The notes below the pieces were generated by a model. That model was given only the letters and a program-made list of their open reading frames with translations, was not told where the DNA came from and did not search any database. This document shows positions 28,400 to 37,484 of a DNA stretch of 64,000 nt, piece by piece (within the stretch, counting starts at the first letter, position 1; each line of letters starts with the position of its first letter). The DNA is from Odoribacter sp. Lineage in GTDB: Bacteria; Bacteroidota; Bacteroidia; Bacteroidales; Prolixibacteraceae. The translations under genes and the position numbers were made by a program. The stretch covers positions 21,757-85,756 of the forward strand of contig PNOH01000020.1 in the NCBI GenBank assembly GCA_013824715.1, in the 5' to 3' direction.

Positions 28400-29344
28400 A
28401 TGAAAATTATTTTACCATTAATTCTTTCCTTTTTTTTACTGACCTCGTTTAGTCAGGCGCAACAAATTTCAAAAGAAGAACTTCTTTTTCTCACTCCTGA
28501 ATGGAAGGGTGAGCGTTTTCCTGATGGCCGTCCGAAAGTACCGGATGAAATTCTTAAACGGATGAAATTAGTCACCCTCGAAGAAGCATGGGCGGTGTTG
28601 AAGGGGGCAAACTATAAACACGCTTACGACGATGGCTGGATGTGCATCAACCCCGACAGCGTACTCGTCGGCAGGGCGCTTACAGCGACTTTTATGCCTG
28701 GCAGGCCCGATGTACAACGGGCAATTGACAAAAAAGGGCACGAAAAGGACGGACGGATTAAATCACAAAATTCGTGGCCCATTGATATGCTGGTAAAGGG
28801 CGATGTTTATGTGGTGGATCAGTTTGGAGCCCACGAAGACGGCCCGACCGTTGGCGACAACCTGGGTAATTCAATCTTTGCCAAAACCGGGAACGGCATT
28901 GTGTATGACGGAGCTGTTCGCGACATCAATGGCTTGAAGGAATTGGGTTCGTTCACTTCGTTTATCCGAAGTTACCATCCCTCTCACCACTTAAACGATC
29001 CCGCCGGAGAATTAAATACTACACTGATAGGCATCAACAAACCAACCCGCATCGGGAAGGCAATGGTGCTTCCGGGAGATGTTGTTTTAGGCAGGGACGG
29101 CGGAGTAATCTTCATTCCACCTCACTTAGCCGAGCAGGTTGTTAAAACATCCGAGATAGTCAGGCTTCGCGACATGTTCGGGCATGAGCGCCTACGGGAG
29201 CAAAAATATACACCCGGGCAGATTGATTCCCGTTGGTCCGATGAAATTGAAAAGGATTTTTCAAACTGGCTCAACGATCACATCAACGAATTACCGGTTC
29301 CGAAAGAACAAATAAAGGAATTGCTAAAAACACGAACATGGTAA
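28400..29344 (+). CDS. Exported RraA-family aldolase/decarboxylase-like protein (copy 1)
   Basis: A 314-residue protein with a Sec signal peptide (cleavage near SQAQQ) and an RraA-fold domain. The catalytic signature of 4-hydroxy-2-oxoacid aldolases is present: GDNLGNS, then YDGAVRD with R174 and D175. RraA-like enzymes use divalent metal to split 4-hydroxy-4-methyl-2-oxoglutarate-type substrates or decarboxylate oxaloacetate, giving pyruvate. An extra N-terminal segment (LTPEWKGERFPDGRPKVPDE) and a C-terminal helix (SRWSDEIEKDFSNWL) are shared with copy 2. ATG 28400 is chosen over the in-frame TTG 28394. First gene after the structured intergenic element; the next gene starts 24 bases on. 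Activity inferred. Confidence 0.8.
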   Translation: MKIILPLILSFFLLTSFSQAQQISKEELLFLTPEWKGERFPDGRPKVPDEILKRMKLVTLEEAWAVLKGANYKHAYDDGWMCINPDSVLVGRALTATFMPGRPDVQRAIDKKGHEKDGRIKSQNSWPIDMLVKGDVYVVDQFGAHEDGPTVGDNLGNSIFAKTGNGIVYDGAVRDINGLKELGSFTSFIRSYHPSHHLNDPAGELNTTLIGINKPTRIGKAMVLPGDVVLGRDGGVIFIPPHLAEQVVKTSEIVRLRDMFGHERLREQKYTPGQIDSRWSDEIEKDFSNWLNDHINELPVPKEQIKELLKTRTW

Positions 29345-29368
29345 ATTAACCTAAACCAATTCAACCAA

Positions 29369-30646
29369 ATGACAAATTCAAGACGAAGCTTTCTGACCAA
29401 AAGTGCAATTACCGCTGCATTAGGATTTACCTCCTTTTCTGATTTCGGAATGGGTCTGGAAAAAGCGGTGGAAAATACTCCTTTATCTTCAAGTCCGAGT
29501 GATTTGAAAATAACAGATATAAAATGTGGCTACATTCGTAACGGACACAGCCTGTTTGTTAAAATACACACCAATCAGGGAATATGGGGCTGTGGCGAAG
29601 GCGTTGATGCGACTCCCGGAACCTATCATTTGGTGAAAATGTTTGGTGAAAGGATCAAAGGAAAAAGCCCGCTCAATGTTCACCGTCTCTTTGAAGATAT
29701 CCGCAAATCGGGATTTTTCGAAGGCGCGCAATCGGGCATGTATGTGGCGGTACTTTCTGCTGTGGAAAGCGCTTTGTGGGACCTTACCGGAAAGGCATTG
29801 GGCTTACCAGTTTACCAGCTTCTGGGCGGAAAATTCAGGGATAAAATCCGGGTTTATTGCGATACAGCTCTTTACCGTGCAGATTCACCGACTCCTGACA
29901 AGTTTGCGGAATCGGCAATGAGGGCGGTTAATATGGGCTTCAATGCCGTTAAGTTTGATGTTGATGAAGCGAATGACCCCAACAAGTATGATACCTATAA
30001 CTGGACCGCCAGTCCGGCTGAGTTGGACCGGATGTATAACCAGATTGCGGCAGTTCGAAAAGCCGTTGGCCCCAAGATTGATATTTGTGTGGATATGCAC
30101 GGCCGTTACGATGCGGTAACCGGACATCAGGCAGCCAAACGGTTTGAACCTTTAAACCTGATGTGGCTGGAAGAGCCCATTCCCGCGGAAAACGTGGAAG
30201 CGTATCTCGACATCAAAACCTCGACAAGCACACCAATCTGTGCCGGGGAAAATGTTTATCTCGCCCACGGATTCAGGCGAATGCTCGAAATTGGGGCGGT
30301 TGATATTATTATGCCCGATTTGCAAAAGGCGGGCGGTTTAGGCGAAGGCCAGCGAATGGCCAACCTTGCCAATCTGTACTATGTTCCTTTCGCGCCCCAC
30401 ATGGTGGCATCTTATTTGGGCGCAATGGGCTCCTGTCATGTCTGTGCTTCAGTACCGAACTTCATGATCCTGGAGTGGCAAATCTACTTTCATACCGATC
30501 CGATGTTCAAAGAAATAGTCACTTTCGATGGACCAATGGTAACCGATGGGTTCATAAAACTGTCTGAAAAACCAGGTGTTGGAGTTGAAATTAATGAAGA
30601 AGGAATGCGCAAATATGCGACTCCAGGAGTTCCGTTTTTTGTGTAA
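29369..30646 (+). CDS. Exported (Tat) enolase-superfamily sugar-acid dehydratase (copy 1)
   Basis: A 425-residue mandelate racemase/muconate lactonizing-type enzyme with a twin-arginine signal (SRRSFLTKS at the start, then a hydrophobic stretch to about residue 26). Active-site candidates: K195 (AVKFDVD), metal ligands D242, E268 and E294 (VDMHG, LEEP, AGEN), H244 beside the first ligand, and H344 (APHM) with E369. The D-x-H pair and the APH histidine resemble galactonate/gluconate-type dehydratases, which form 2-keto-3-deoxy acids. It is paired with the RraA gene upstream. Exact substrate unknown; the Tat signal implies folding with Mg2+ before export. Confidence 0.85.
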   Translation: MTNSRRSFLTKSAITAALGFTSFSDFGMGLEKAVENTPLSSSPSDLKITDIKCGYIRNGHSLFVKIHTNQGIWGCGEGVDATPGTYHLVKMFGERIKGKSPLNVHRLFEDIRKSGFFEGAQSGMYVAVLSAVESALWDLTGKALGLPVYQLLGGKFRDKIRVYCDTALYRADSPTPDKFAESAMRAVNMGFNAVKFDVDEANDPNKYDTYNWTASPAELDRMYNQIAAVRKAVGPKIDICVDMHGRYDAVTGHQAAKRFEPLNLMWLEEPIPAENVEAYLDIKTSTSTPICAGENVYLAHGFRRMLEIGAVDIIMPDLQKAGGLGEGQRMANLANLYYVPFAPHMVASYLGAMGSCHVCASVPNFMILEWQIYFHTDPMFKEIVTFDGPMVTDGFIKLSEKPGVGVEINEEGMRKYATPGVPFFV

Positions 30647-30676
30647 TAAATTCATAACTACTTAAATTTTTATATC

Positions 30677-31609
30677 ATGATCAAAAAAGGAATACTTATC
30701 TCAGCAATTTTTCTGGGAAGTTTTATGGCCAATGCCCAACGCGTGGGTTCATCCCCCGAATACATTAAAGCTTTAACTCCGGAATGGAAGGGAGAGCGTT
30801 TTGCTGACGGAAGGCCAAAAGTACCAGATGCAATTCTCGAAAGATTAAAGAATATTTCCATCGAAGAGGCATGGGGCGTATTGCGCAACAAAGGCTTCCA
30901 AAACCAGTACGAAGGCGACTGGACGATCATTAATCCTGAAGAAGCAATGACCGGAAGGGTGGTTACTGCCCAGTACATGCCTCTCAGGCCCGACCTTGAA
31001 AAACAGGTAAAAGAACAGGGTAAAATTGAAAACAGGGCTCAGAAGGGCGGAACCAACTCCTGGCCAATTGATGTGCTCACAACCGGAGATGTTTATGTGG
31101 CCGACAGCTACGGCAAAATAGCCGATGGAACGCTAATCGGCGATAACCTGGGAAATTCAATTTATGCCAAATCACAAAGAGGTGTAATCTTTTATGGTTC
31201 TGTCAGGGATCAGGAAGGTCTGGAGGAAATCAAAGGTTTTAACGGATGGATCAAAGGAGCCGATCCATCATACATTATGCAGATGATGCTCACTTCCATC
31301 AACGCGCCAATCCGGGTTGGACGTGCCACCGTGCTGCCGGGCGATGTAGTTCTGGCAAAAAAATTTGGAGTCATTTTTATTCCCGCTTATCTTGTCGAAG
31401 ATTTGGTATTGACTTCCGAAGTAACAGCACTTCGTGACGAGTTCGGGCATCTGCGCCTGAGGGAAAAGAAATATCTGGCCGGAGAAATTGACAGCGAATG
31501 GTCCGAAGAAATCAAAAAAGACTTCCTGAACTGGCTGAATAATTACCCCGGAAAATTGCCGATGTCTAGAACAGAATTGGACAATTATCTGAAAGAAAGG
31601 AATTACTAA
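30677..31609 (+). CDS. Exported RraA-family aldolase/decarboxylase-like protein (copy 2)
   Basis: A 310-residue paralogue of copy 1 with its own Sec signal (MIKKGILISAIFLGSFMANAQ). It keeps LTPEWKGERFADGRPKVPDA, GDNLGNS and the catalytic pair R177-D178 in YGSVRD. The D-G-A to Y-G-S change before the R-D pair and the different loops suggest a different substrate preference. It lies between the two enolase-superfamily genes, starting 30 bases after copy 1 of those and ending 12 bases before copy 2, so RraA and enolase genes alternate as a duplicated pair. Confidence 0.8.
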   Translation: MIKKGILISAIFLGSFMANAQRVGSSPEYIKALTPEWKGERFADGRPKVPDAILERLKNISIEEAWGVLRNKGFQNQYEGDWTIINPEEAMTGRVVTAQYMPLRPDLEKQVKEQGKIENRAQKGGTNSWPIDVLTTGDVYVADSYGKIADGTLIGDNLGNSIYAKSQRGVIFYGSVRDQEGLEEIKGFNGWIKGADPSYIMQMMLTSINAPIRVGRATVLPGDVVLAKKFGVIFIPAYLVEDLVLTSEVTALRDEFGHLRLREKKYLAGEIDSEWSEEIKKDFLNWLNNYPGKLPMSRTELDNYLKERNY

Positions 31610-31621
31610 AACTTATAAACG

Positions 31622-33106
31622 ATGAAAAGCATAATCCAACAAATAACAGATCAAAACAAAAAGCTTGAAAGCGTTGAAAAAGATGCCGTCAAAGCTGAAA
31701 TTGAAAACCCTGCAACAAGTAATAACCGCCGGAATTTCCTGAAGAAAACTGCTCTGGGCGGTATCGCGTTGGGCGGTCTGATGAAATTATCCATCGAAGA
31801 CACCATCGCGCAGACTACTTCAAGTGTGTCACGATCTTCCAGTCCTTCTGAATTAAAGATCACGGATATGCGTTATGCTCTGACAGGCGTTCTTGGTCAA
31901 ACGGCCATTATCCGGATTGATACCAATCAGGGGATTTCCGGGCTTGGAGAAGTACGGGACGGCGCTGATGTTCGTTACGCCCTGATGCTGAAAAGCCGGA
32001 TATTAGGGTTAAACCCATGTAATGTGGAAATGATCTTTAAAATCATTAAGCAGTTTGGTGGACAGGCCCGGCAGGCTGGCGGTGTTTGCGCTGTTGAAAT
32101 GGCGCTTTGGGACATCGTCGGAAAAGCATACGGAGTTCCAGCCTGGCAATTATTGGGCGGAAGATACCGCAATAGCGTCAGGTTATATGCCGATACCCCT
32201 GAAGGTACATCGCATGATGATCAAACAGCAAAAATTAAGTATCGTATCGAGGAACAGGGTTACACCTGGCTGAAGATGGATCTTTCCATCAATTCGCTGA
32301 AGGATATTCCGGGCGCTTTGGTCAATCATGAATTCTGGGATGGAGCCTCAGGGCAATACGACCTTCGTAGTTATATGGGTTATGGAAACACAAAACACCC
32401 CTTTACCCAGATTCAAATTACGGATAAAGGCCTGGAGGAAATGGTTAAAATGGTGGAACATACCCGTGAGCACATTGGCTGGGATATTCCTATTTCGACT
32501 GACCATTACGGGCATTTCGATTTAAACAATGGTATCCGTTTAGGCCGAGCAATAGAAAAATTCAGGCTGGCCTGGATGGAAGATGTGGTTCCATGGGAAT
32601 ATACCGACCAGTGGAAAACCTTGTCTGACGCCCTTGAAACCCCCATGCTTACCGGCGAAGATATTTACCTGCTGCAAAACTTTAAACCGCTCATCGACAT
32701 CCATGCCGTTGATATCATTCACCCTGATTTAGCATCTTCTGGCGGACTTTTAGAGACTAAAAGAATAGGCGATTATGCCGAAGAACACGGCGTAGCCATG
32801 GCCATGCATCAGGCAGGCACACCGGTTTCGTTTATGGCCAGCGTTCATTGTGCCGCCGCTACCCAGAACTTTTTAGCGCTCGAACATCATTCGGTAGATC
32901 TGCCCTGGTGGGAAAGCCTGGTGAAAATGACCGATGGCAAACCAATCATTAAAAAAGGATTTGCACCGGTTCCTGAATCACCTGGGTTAGGGATTGAATT
33001 GAATGAAGATGTCGTAAAAGAACATTTGCACGCGAAAGATAAAAGCTTTTTTGCCCCAACCGATGAATGGAACGAAAAGCGTTCGCACGACCGGACCTGG
33101 AGCTAA
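31622..33106 (+). CDS. Exported (Tat) enolase-superfamily sugar-acid dehydratase (copy 2)
   Basis: A 494-residue enolase-superfamily protein. It has an unusually long 35-residue N-region before the twin arginines R36-R37 (NRRNFLKKT) and the hydrophobic segment. Active-site candidates: K218 (WLKMD), metal ligands D294 (STDHYGH), E320 (WMED) and E346 (TGED), and H396 (AMHQAGT). An insertion of about 30 residues (residues 225-265) before the D294 strand is absent from copy 1. These differences point to a related but distinct reaction. Twelve bases from the RraA gene upstream, 57 bases before the RidA gene. Confidence 0.85.
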   Translation: MKSIIQQITDQNKKLESVEKDAVKAEIENPATSNNRRNFLKKTALGGIALGGLMKLSIEDTIAQTTSSVSRSSSPSELKITDMRYALTGVLGQTAIIRIDTNQGISGLGEVRDGADVRYALMLKSRILGLNPCNVEMIFKIIKQFGGQARQAGGVCAVEMALWDIVGKAYGVPAWQLLGGRYRNSVRLYADTPEGTSHDDQTAKIKYRIEEQGYTWLKMDLSINSLKDIPGALVNHEFWDGASGQYDLRSYMGYGNTKHPFTQIQITDKGLEEMVKMVEHTREHIGWDIPISTDHYGHFDLNNGIRLGRAIEKFRLAWMEDVVPWEYTDQWKTLSDALETPMLTGEDIYLLQNFKPLIDIHAVDIIHPDLASSGGLLETKRIGDYAEEHGVAMAMHQAGTPVSFMASVHCAAATQNFLALEHHSVDLPWWESLVKMTDGKPIIKKGFAPVPESPGLGIELNEDVVKEHLHAKDKSFFAPTDEWNEKRSHDRTWS

Positions 33107-33163
33107 TCGCCCAAAGTTTTATTAACCATCAATAAATTTAAATTTAACCAAAATCAATTTACT

Positions 33164-33628
33164 ATGAAAACAGAAAGAAGATCCGTAATAAAAAAAATCC
33201 TGGGTTCTGTGGTAGGTTTAGCCGGACTTGGATTGGCCGCCAATGCAAAAACTATTTCTACTGAAGAGAAGGAAGCGCTGAATGTAACCAGCTTTCAGGA
33301 TGTACCCTTGTTTTCGGGTTCCACTAAATTCGGGAACCTTGTGTTTATTGCCGGAAAAGGGGCTCACGTTGCGCCATTTGAGATCAAAGCGCATACCGAA
33401 ATCGTACTCAAAGAATTGGAGAAAGAACTGATCAAAGCAGGCTCCTCAATGGAGAAGGTTTTAAAGGTGGGTGTATTTCTGAATGATATAGCCGACTATC
33501 AGGGAATGAATGAAGTGTATAGGGGCCGTTTTGGTATGAAACCACCCGTTCGCACTACGGTAGCTGTCGCCAAAGGAGGCGTACCGGGCGATTCGCTGGT
33601 AGAGATGGACTGTATCGCCTATATCTAA
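33164..33628 (+). CDS. Exported (Tat) RidA-family enamine/imine deaminase
   Basis: A 154-residue YjgF/YER057c/UK114 (RidA) protein with a twin-arginine leader (ERRSVIKKI, hydrophobic to about residue 27). The RidA domain (residues 46-154) keeps the catalytic arginine R130 (PPVRTTVAV) and the acidic E147 (LVEMDCIA). RidA hydrolyses the reactive enamine/imine products of PLP-dependent ammonia-lyases. RidA is normally cytoplasmic; an exported copy 18 bases from an exported PLP enzyme suggests a matched pair that deaminates an amino acid or amino sugar acid in the periplasm. Confidence 0.82.
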   Translation: MKTERRSVIKKILGSVVGLAGLGLAANAKTISTEEKEALNVTSFQDVPLFSGSTKFGNLVFIAGKGAHVAPFEIKAHTEIVLKELEKELIKAGSSMEKVLKVGVFLNDIADYQGMNEVYRGRFGMKPPVRTTVAVAKGGVPGDSLVEMDCIAYI

Positions 33629-33646
33629 TTAAAGGAAAGGGAGCAA

Positions 33647-34870
33647 ATGATGAAACGCAGGGACATTATTAAGAGTTTTACCCTACTCCCAATTGCCGGT
33701 GGAGTTTTGGGAGGAGTTCTCCCATCAAAGTCTCTTTTTGCTGCTCCCCGTTCGCCAAAAAGGGATTTATTTAAGGAATTGGGAGTTACCCCCCTGATTA
33801 ATGCGGGAGTGACTATGACCTTTCTATCCGGCTCGCTGATGATGCCGGAGGTGTTGGAGGCCATCAATTCCACGGCCCACGATTTTGCCAATATGTACGA
33901 GCTTCAGGATAAAGTGGGGGCGAAGATTGCAGAGATGCTGCATTGTGAAGCAGCGATGGTCACCTCGGGCGCTTCCTGTGCAATGGTGTTAGGGACAGCG
34001 GCAGCCATAACCGGAACAGATGAGGAAAAGATCAGGCAAATCCCTAATCTTCCCGAACCACGCCCTGAAGTCATCATGCAAAAAAGCCATCGCTACCTGT
34101 TCGATCAGGCTGTGAGCACTACAGGAGCAAAGATTGTAGAGGTTGAAGGCCCTGCGGATATGGACAGGGCCATCAATGGCAATACGGTGATGGCCCTGTT
34201 CTTCAATGCGGCAGAAAAGTCAAGTATTACCCATGAGGAGTTTTTAACTGTCGCAAAACGGCATCAGATACCCACTTTTATTGATGCGGCAGCAGATGTG
34301 CCGCCGGTAGAAAATCTTTTTAAGTTCCAGAAGATGGGCTTTGACCTGATTACTTTTTCAGGAGGGAAGATGATTCGCGGGCCCCAAAGCGCCGGATTAT
34401 TGTTCGGACGGAAAGACCTGATCGAAGCCGCGAGACTCAATTACAGTCCCAATGAAGCCCCGATAGGCAGGCCGATGAAAGTGAACAAAGAAGAAATGTT
34501 TGGCATGTATGCAGCTTTGATGTCATACCTGGAGCGGGATCATCAGAAAGAGTGGCAGGATTGGCTCGACCGGACTAAGCGGATAAAATCGCGGATAGAA
34601 ACCATTTCAGGAGTAAAAGGGGAAACCTATATTGAACCGGGGCCTGCGAATGCCTTTCCCAGCCTCCATGTAACCTGGGATCAGGAAAAGGTAAAAATAA
34701 CACCTCAGGATTTGCTCGCAGCCCTCAGGAACGGAACCCCCGGTATTGTAGCCAACGTGGTGGACAAGGGAGCCGACAAGGTGCTGAGTGTTGGTGTGGT
34801 ATTGTTAAAACCCGAACAGGTTGAAGTTGTAGCCCGTCGGTTAAAAGAGGTTTTACAGCAGGCCATTTAA
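33647..34870 (+). CDS. Exported SelA-like PLP-dependent enzyme (DgaE/ammonia-lyase type)
   Basis: A 407-residue fold-type I PLP enzyme of the SelA-like group (COG1921) with a twin-arginine leader (KRRDIIKS, hydrophobic to about residue 32). The Schiff-base lysine is K241 (FSGGKMIRGPQSAG), and D213 (FIDAAADVPP) should bind the pyridine nitrogen. The group contains D-glucosaminate-6-phosphate ammonia-lyase and similar dehydratases; it is not a true selenocysteine synthase because no selenocysteine genes are near and the protein is exported. The pairing with RidA supports a beta-elimination that leaves an enamine. Substrate unknown. Confidence 0.8.
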   Translation: MMKRRDIIKSFTLLPIAGGVLGGVLPSKSLFAAPRSPKRDLFKELGVTPLINAGVTMTFLSGSLMMPEVLEAINSTAHDFANMYELQDKVGAKIAEMLHCEAAMVTSGASCAMVLGTAAAITGTDEEKIRQIPNLPEPRPEVIMQKSHRYLFDQAVSTTGAKIVEVEGPADMDRAINGNTVMALFFNAAEKSSITHEEFLTVAKRHQIPTFIDAAADVPPVENLFKFQKMGFDLITFSGGKMIRGPQSAGLLFGRKDLIEAARLNYSPNEAPIGRPMKVNKEEMFGMYAALMSYLERDHQKEWQDWLDRTKRIKSRIETISGVKGETYIEPGPANAFPSLHVTWDQEKVKITPQDLLAALRNGTPGIVANVVDKGADKVLSVGVVLLKPEQVEVVARRLKEVLQQAI

Positions 34871-34880
34871 AAATTCATCA

Positions 34881-36143
34881 ATGAGAAAAAATATTTTAAT
34901 TCTTTTTTGTGCACTATCACTTACTACTATTACAGTTCAATCGCAAACCTATAGCATCGTTATTAAGGACGGACATGTAATTGACCCAAAAAACAACATT
35001 GATCAGGTCGTGGATGTCGCTATCAATGATGGCAAAATCGTTCTGGTAGCAAAAAATATTGATGCGAAGAATGCCATTCAGGTTGTAAATGCCAGGGATA
35101 GGATTGTCACGCCCGGATTAATAGACATACACACTCATGTTTTTTGGGGCGTCGAGCCTGATCATCAATATGAAAATGGAAATCTTGCCATTCAGCCGGA
35201 TGGATTTACGTTTCGAAATGGTGTTACAACCATTGTGGATGCGGGAAGTTCAGGATGGCGTACTTTTCCCACTTTTAAAGCACAGACCATTGATCAATCC
35301 AAAACCCGTGTGCTTGCATTTCTAAATATTGTAGGCGAAGGAATGCGCGAAGGTTATGAGCAGAATGCAAATGATATGGATCCAAAAATGACTGCTCTTA
35401 TCGCCAGGAAATATAAAGACCTTATCGTTGGGATTAAACTGGCTCATTTTGAAGGTCACGACTGGACTCCGGTTGACCGGGCTGTAGAAGCTGGCAATCA
35501 GGCAGGCGGCATTCCGGTTATGGTTGATTTCGGCGAAAGTAACCCTCCTCTTCCGATCGAAGAATTATTTATGAAACATCTTCGTCCGGGAGATATCTTC
35601 ACTCACTGTTTTGCACAGTTAAAACCCAGGGAGTATCTGGTAGATTTAAAAACCAATAAACTAAAGCCATTTGTTTGGGAGGCCCGTAAAAAGGGAATTA
35701 TATTCGATGTGGGATATGGCGGAAGAAGTTTTTCATACTCACAGGCAATCCCTGCAATAAATGAAGGATTTTACCCTGATTTTATCAGTACCGATTTACA
35801 TGTAGGCAGTATGAATGGCGCGATGAAGGATATGCTTACCACCATGTCAAAATTTTTGGTAATGGGTATGGATCTGAAAAGTGTTATTACAGCAAGTACC
35901 TGGAATCCAGCCAGGGAAATAAGGCACGAAGAATTGGGAACCCTTTCGGTTGGGTCAGGTGCAGATGTTGCCATACTGAATATCAGGAAGGGGAAATTCG
36001 GACTGTTTGATTATACCGGATATAAAATTGAGGCCGACCAAAAACTTGAATGTGAAATGACCATACGGGATGGCAAAATCGTTTACGATTTGAATGGCAT
36101 CGCAAATCCAATTGTAGCTCCACTGAAATTGAACACTTATTAG
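34881..36143 (+). CDS. Exported COG3964-type amidohydrolase/esterase
   Basis: A 420-residue amidohydrolase-superfamily protein with a Sec signal (cleavage near TVQSQ). Metal-site residues are complete: H84-x-H86 (DIHTH), K186 (GIKLAHF, the likely carboxylated lysine), H242 (FTHCF), and D305 with H307 (STDLH). It is related to COG3964 enzymes (Atu3266/EF0837 type), of which some hydrolyse acyl esters of 2-hydroxy acids. COG3964 genes often neighbour SelA-like genes, as here (10 bases apart). It probably removes an acyl group to expose the hydroxy or amino acid. Confidence 0.8.
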   Translation: MRKNILILFCALSLTTITVQSQTYSIVIKDGHVIDPKNNIDQVVDVAINDGKIVLVAKNIDAKNAIQVVNARDRIVTPGLIDIHTHVFWGVEPDHQYENGNLAIQPDGFTFRNGVTTIVDAGSSGWRTFPTFKAQTIDQSKTRVLAFLNIVGEGMREGYEQNANDMDPKMTALIARKYKDLIVGIKLAHFEGHDWTPVDRAVEAGNQAGGIPVMVDFGESNPPLPIEELFMKHLRPGDIFTHCFAQLKPREYLVDLKTNKLKPFVWEARKKGIIFDVGYGGRSFSYSQAIPAINEGFYPDFISTDLHVGSMNGAMKDMLTTMSKFLVMGMDLKSVITASTWNPAREIRHEELGTLSVGSGADVAILNIRKGKFGLFDYTGYKIEADQKLECEMTIRDGKIVYDLNGIANPIVAPLKLNTY

Positions 36144-36162
36144 TCTCATATATCTTCAAACG

Positions 36163-37437
36163 ATGAAAAAAATCAACTTCTACAAGATTGCCCTTGGTTT
36201 TGCCAGCCTGTTTTTGATCATCTCTCTTATCATGGCCTTAACCGGAAGTGCAGCTATTACAGGGCCTTTACTTATTTCTTTTTTCATTTTACTTGCTATT
36301 GGAGTTAGAGGATTCACTGCAGTTAAAGGGCTCTCCTATACCATCTGGATTTTTACTGCCGTAACCGCTGCCATGTTTTATCCTGAATATTTTACTTCGT
36401 TTGGCGACTTCAAGTTTAAAATACTGATCGTTCCGCTTTTGCAGATTATCATGTTTGGGATGGGATCGCAAATGAGCCTGGACGATTTTACCGGGGTAAT
36501 CAAAATGCCTAAAGGGGTAATTATCGGTGTTGGCGCTCATTATATCATCATGCCTTTGGTTGCATTTGCCATTTCCCGGATATTTAATTTTCCTCCTGAA
36601 ATAGCGGCAGGGATAATATTGATTGGATGCGTTCCCAGCGGGCTGGCTTCAAACGTAATGTCGTATATCGCTCATGCCAACCTTGCTTTGGCGGTTACAA
36701 TCGGGGCCATTTCAACGCTTATTTCGCCTTTTGTCACACCATTATTGATGAAGTTGCTGGGTGGACAGTTAATAGAGGTCAATTTCTGGAGCATGATGCT
36801 GGATATTTTAAACATGATCATTCTTCCGATTGTGGCAGGTTTCATTTTCAATCTCTTCAATGAAGGAAAGGAAAAGAGACGGGCAAAAATTATTCAGCTT
36901 AGCGTTTTCTTTTTGATTATACTGCTCACCAATTTGGTTTATTTGAAAGCAAAACATTCGGATGTTTCAGGGTTTCTGCTGGCTTTTGGCAAATCGTTGG
37001 GCTGGTTCTTTTTTCTGCCCATGATCCTGGCTTTGTTGCTACGTCTTTTCCTGAAAGGCAACAAAAAACTGATGGGGCAAATCCTTTCATTTTTATCAAT
37101 GGCCGGAATTGCAGTCATCATCACTATAATTACTGCCGCAGGTCGCGACAGCCTGCTCAAGGTTGGAGCCCTGCTTTTGGTAACAAGCTTCCTGCACAAT
37201 ATATCAGGATATACGTTGGGTTATGGTGTTTCATGGCTGTTTGGAATGCCTGAAAAAGACCGCCGGACTGTGGCCTTTGAAGTAGGCATGCAAAATGGTG
37301 GATTGGCATCGGGTTTAGCGCTTCAGATGGGAAAAATTGCAACCGTCGGATTGGCGCCTGCCATATTTGGCCCGTTAATGAATGTGACCGGTTCGGCCCT
37401 GGCAAGTTGGTGGCGGAGCAGACCGCCGAAAGAATAA
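36163..37437 (+). CDS. BASS-family (bile acid:sodium symporter-like) transporter
   Basis: A 424-residue inner membrane protein with about ten hydrophobic segments and the BASS-type motifs GCVPSGLASNVMSYIA and EVGMQNGGLASGLAL, which form the crossed, broken helices. Family members carry bile acids, pyruvate (BASS2) or ketopantoate (PanS) with sodium. Being the last gene of a run of exported catabolic enzymes, it is the likely importer of their keto-acid product. It starts 19 bases after the amidohydrolase. No clear terminator follows; the next 275 bases contain a repeat. Confidence 0.82.
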   Translation: MKKINFYKIALGFASLFLIISLIMALTGSAAITGPLLISFFILLAIGVRGFTAVKGLSYTIWIFTAVTAAMFYPEYFTSFGDFKFKILIVPLLQIIMFGMGSQMSLDDFTGVIKMPKGVIIGVGAHYIIMPLVAFAISRIFNFPPEIAAGIILIGCVPSGLASNVMSYIAHANLALAVTIGAISTLISPFVTPLLMKLLGGQLIEVNFWSMMLDILNMIILPIVAGFIFNLFNEGKEKRRAKIIQLSVFFLIILLTNLVYLKAKHSDVSGFLLAFGKSLGWFFFLPMILALLLRLFLKGNKKLMGQILSFLSMAGIAVIITIITAAGRDSLLKVGALLLVTSFLHNISGYTLGYGVSWLFGMPEKDRRTVAFEVGMQNGGLASGLALQMGKIATVGLAPAIFGPLMNVTGSALASWWRSRPPKE

Positions 37438-37484
37438 ATTTAAAATGATTGTCCGTTTATTTACCGATTGAGCCCTTTCTGACA

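Noticed and set aside
36163..37437. Specific assignment of the BASS protein as a bile acid importer
   Set aside because: The context is sugar-acid catabolism; the family also carries keto acids, and nothing in the window deals with sterols.
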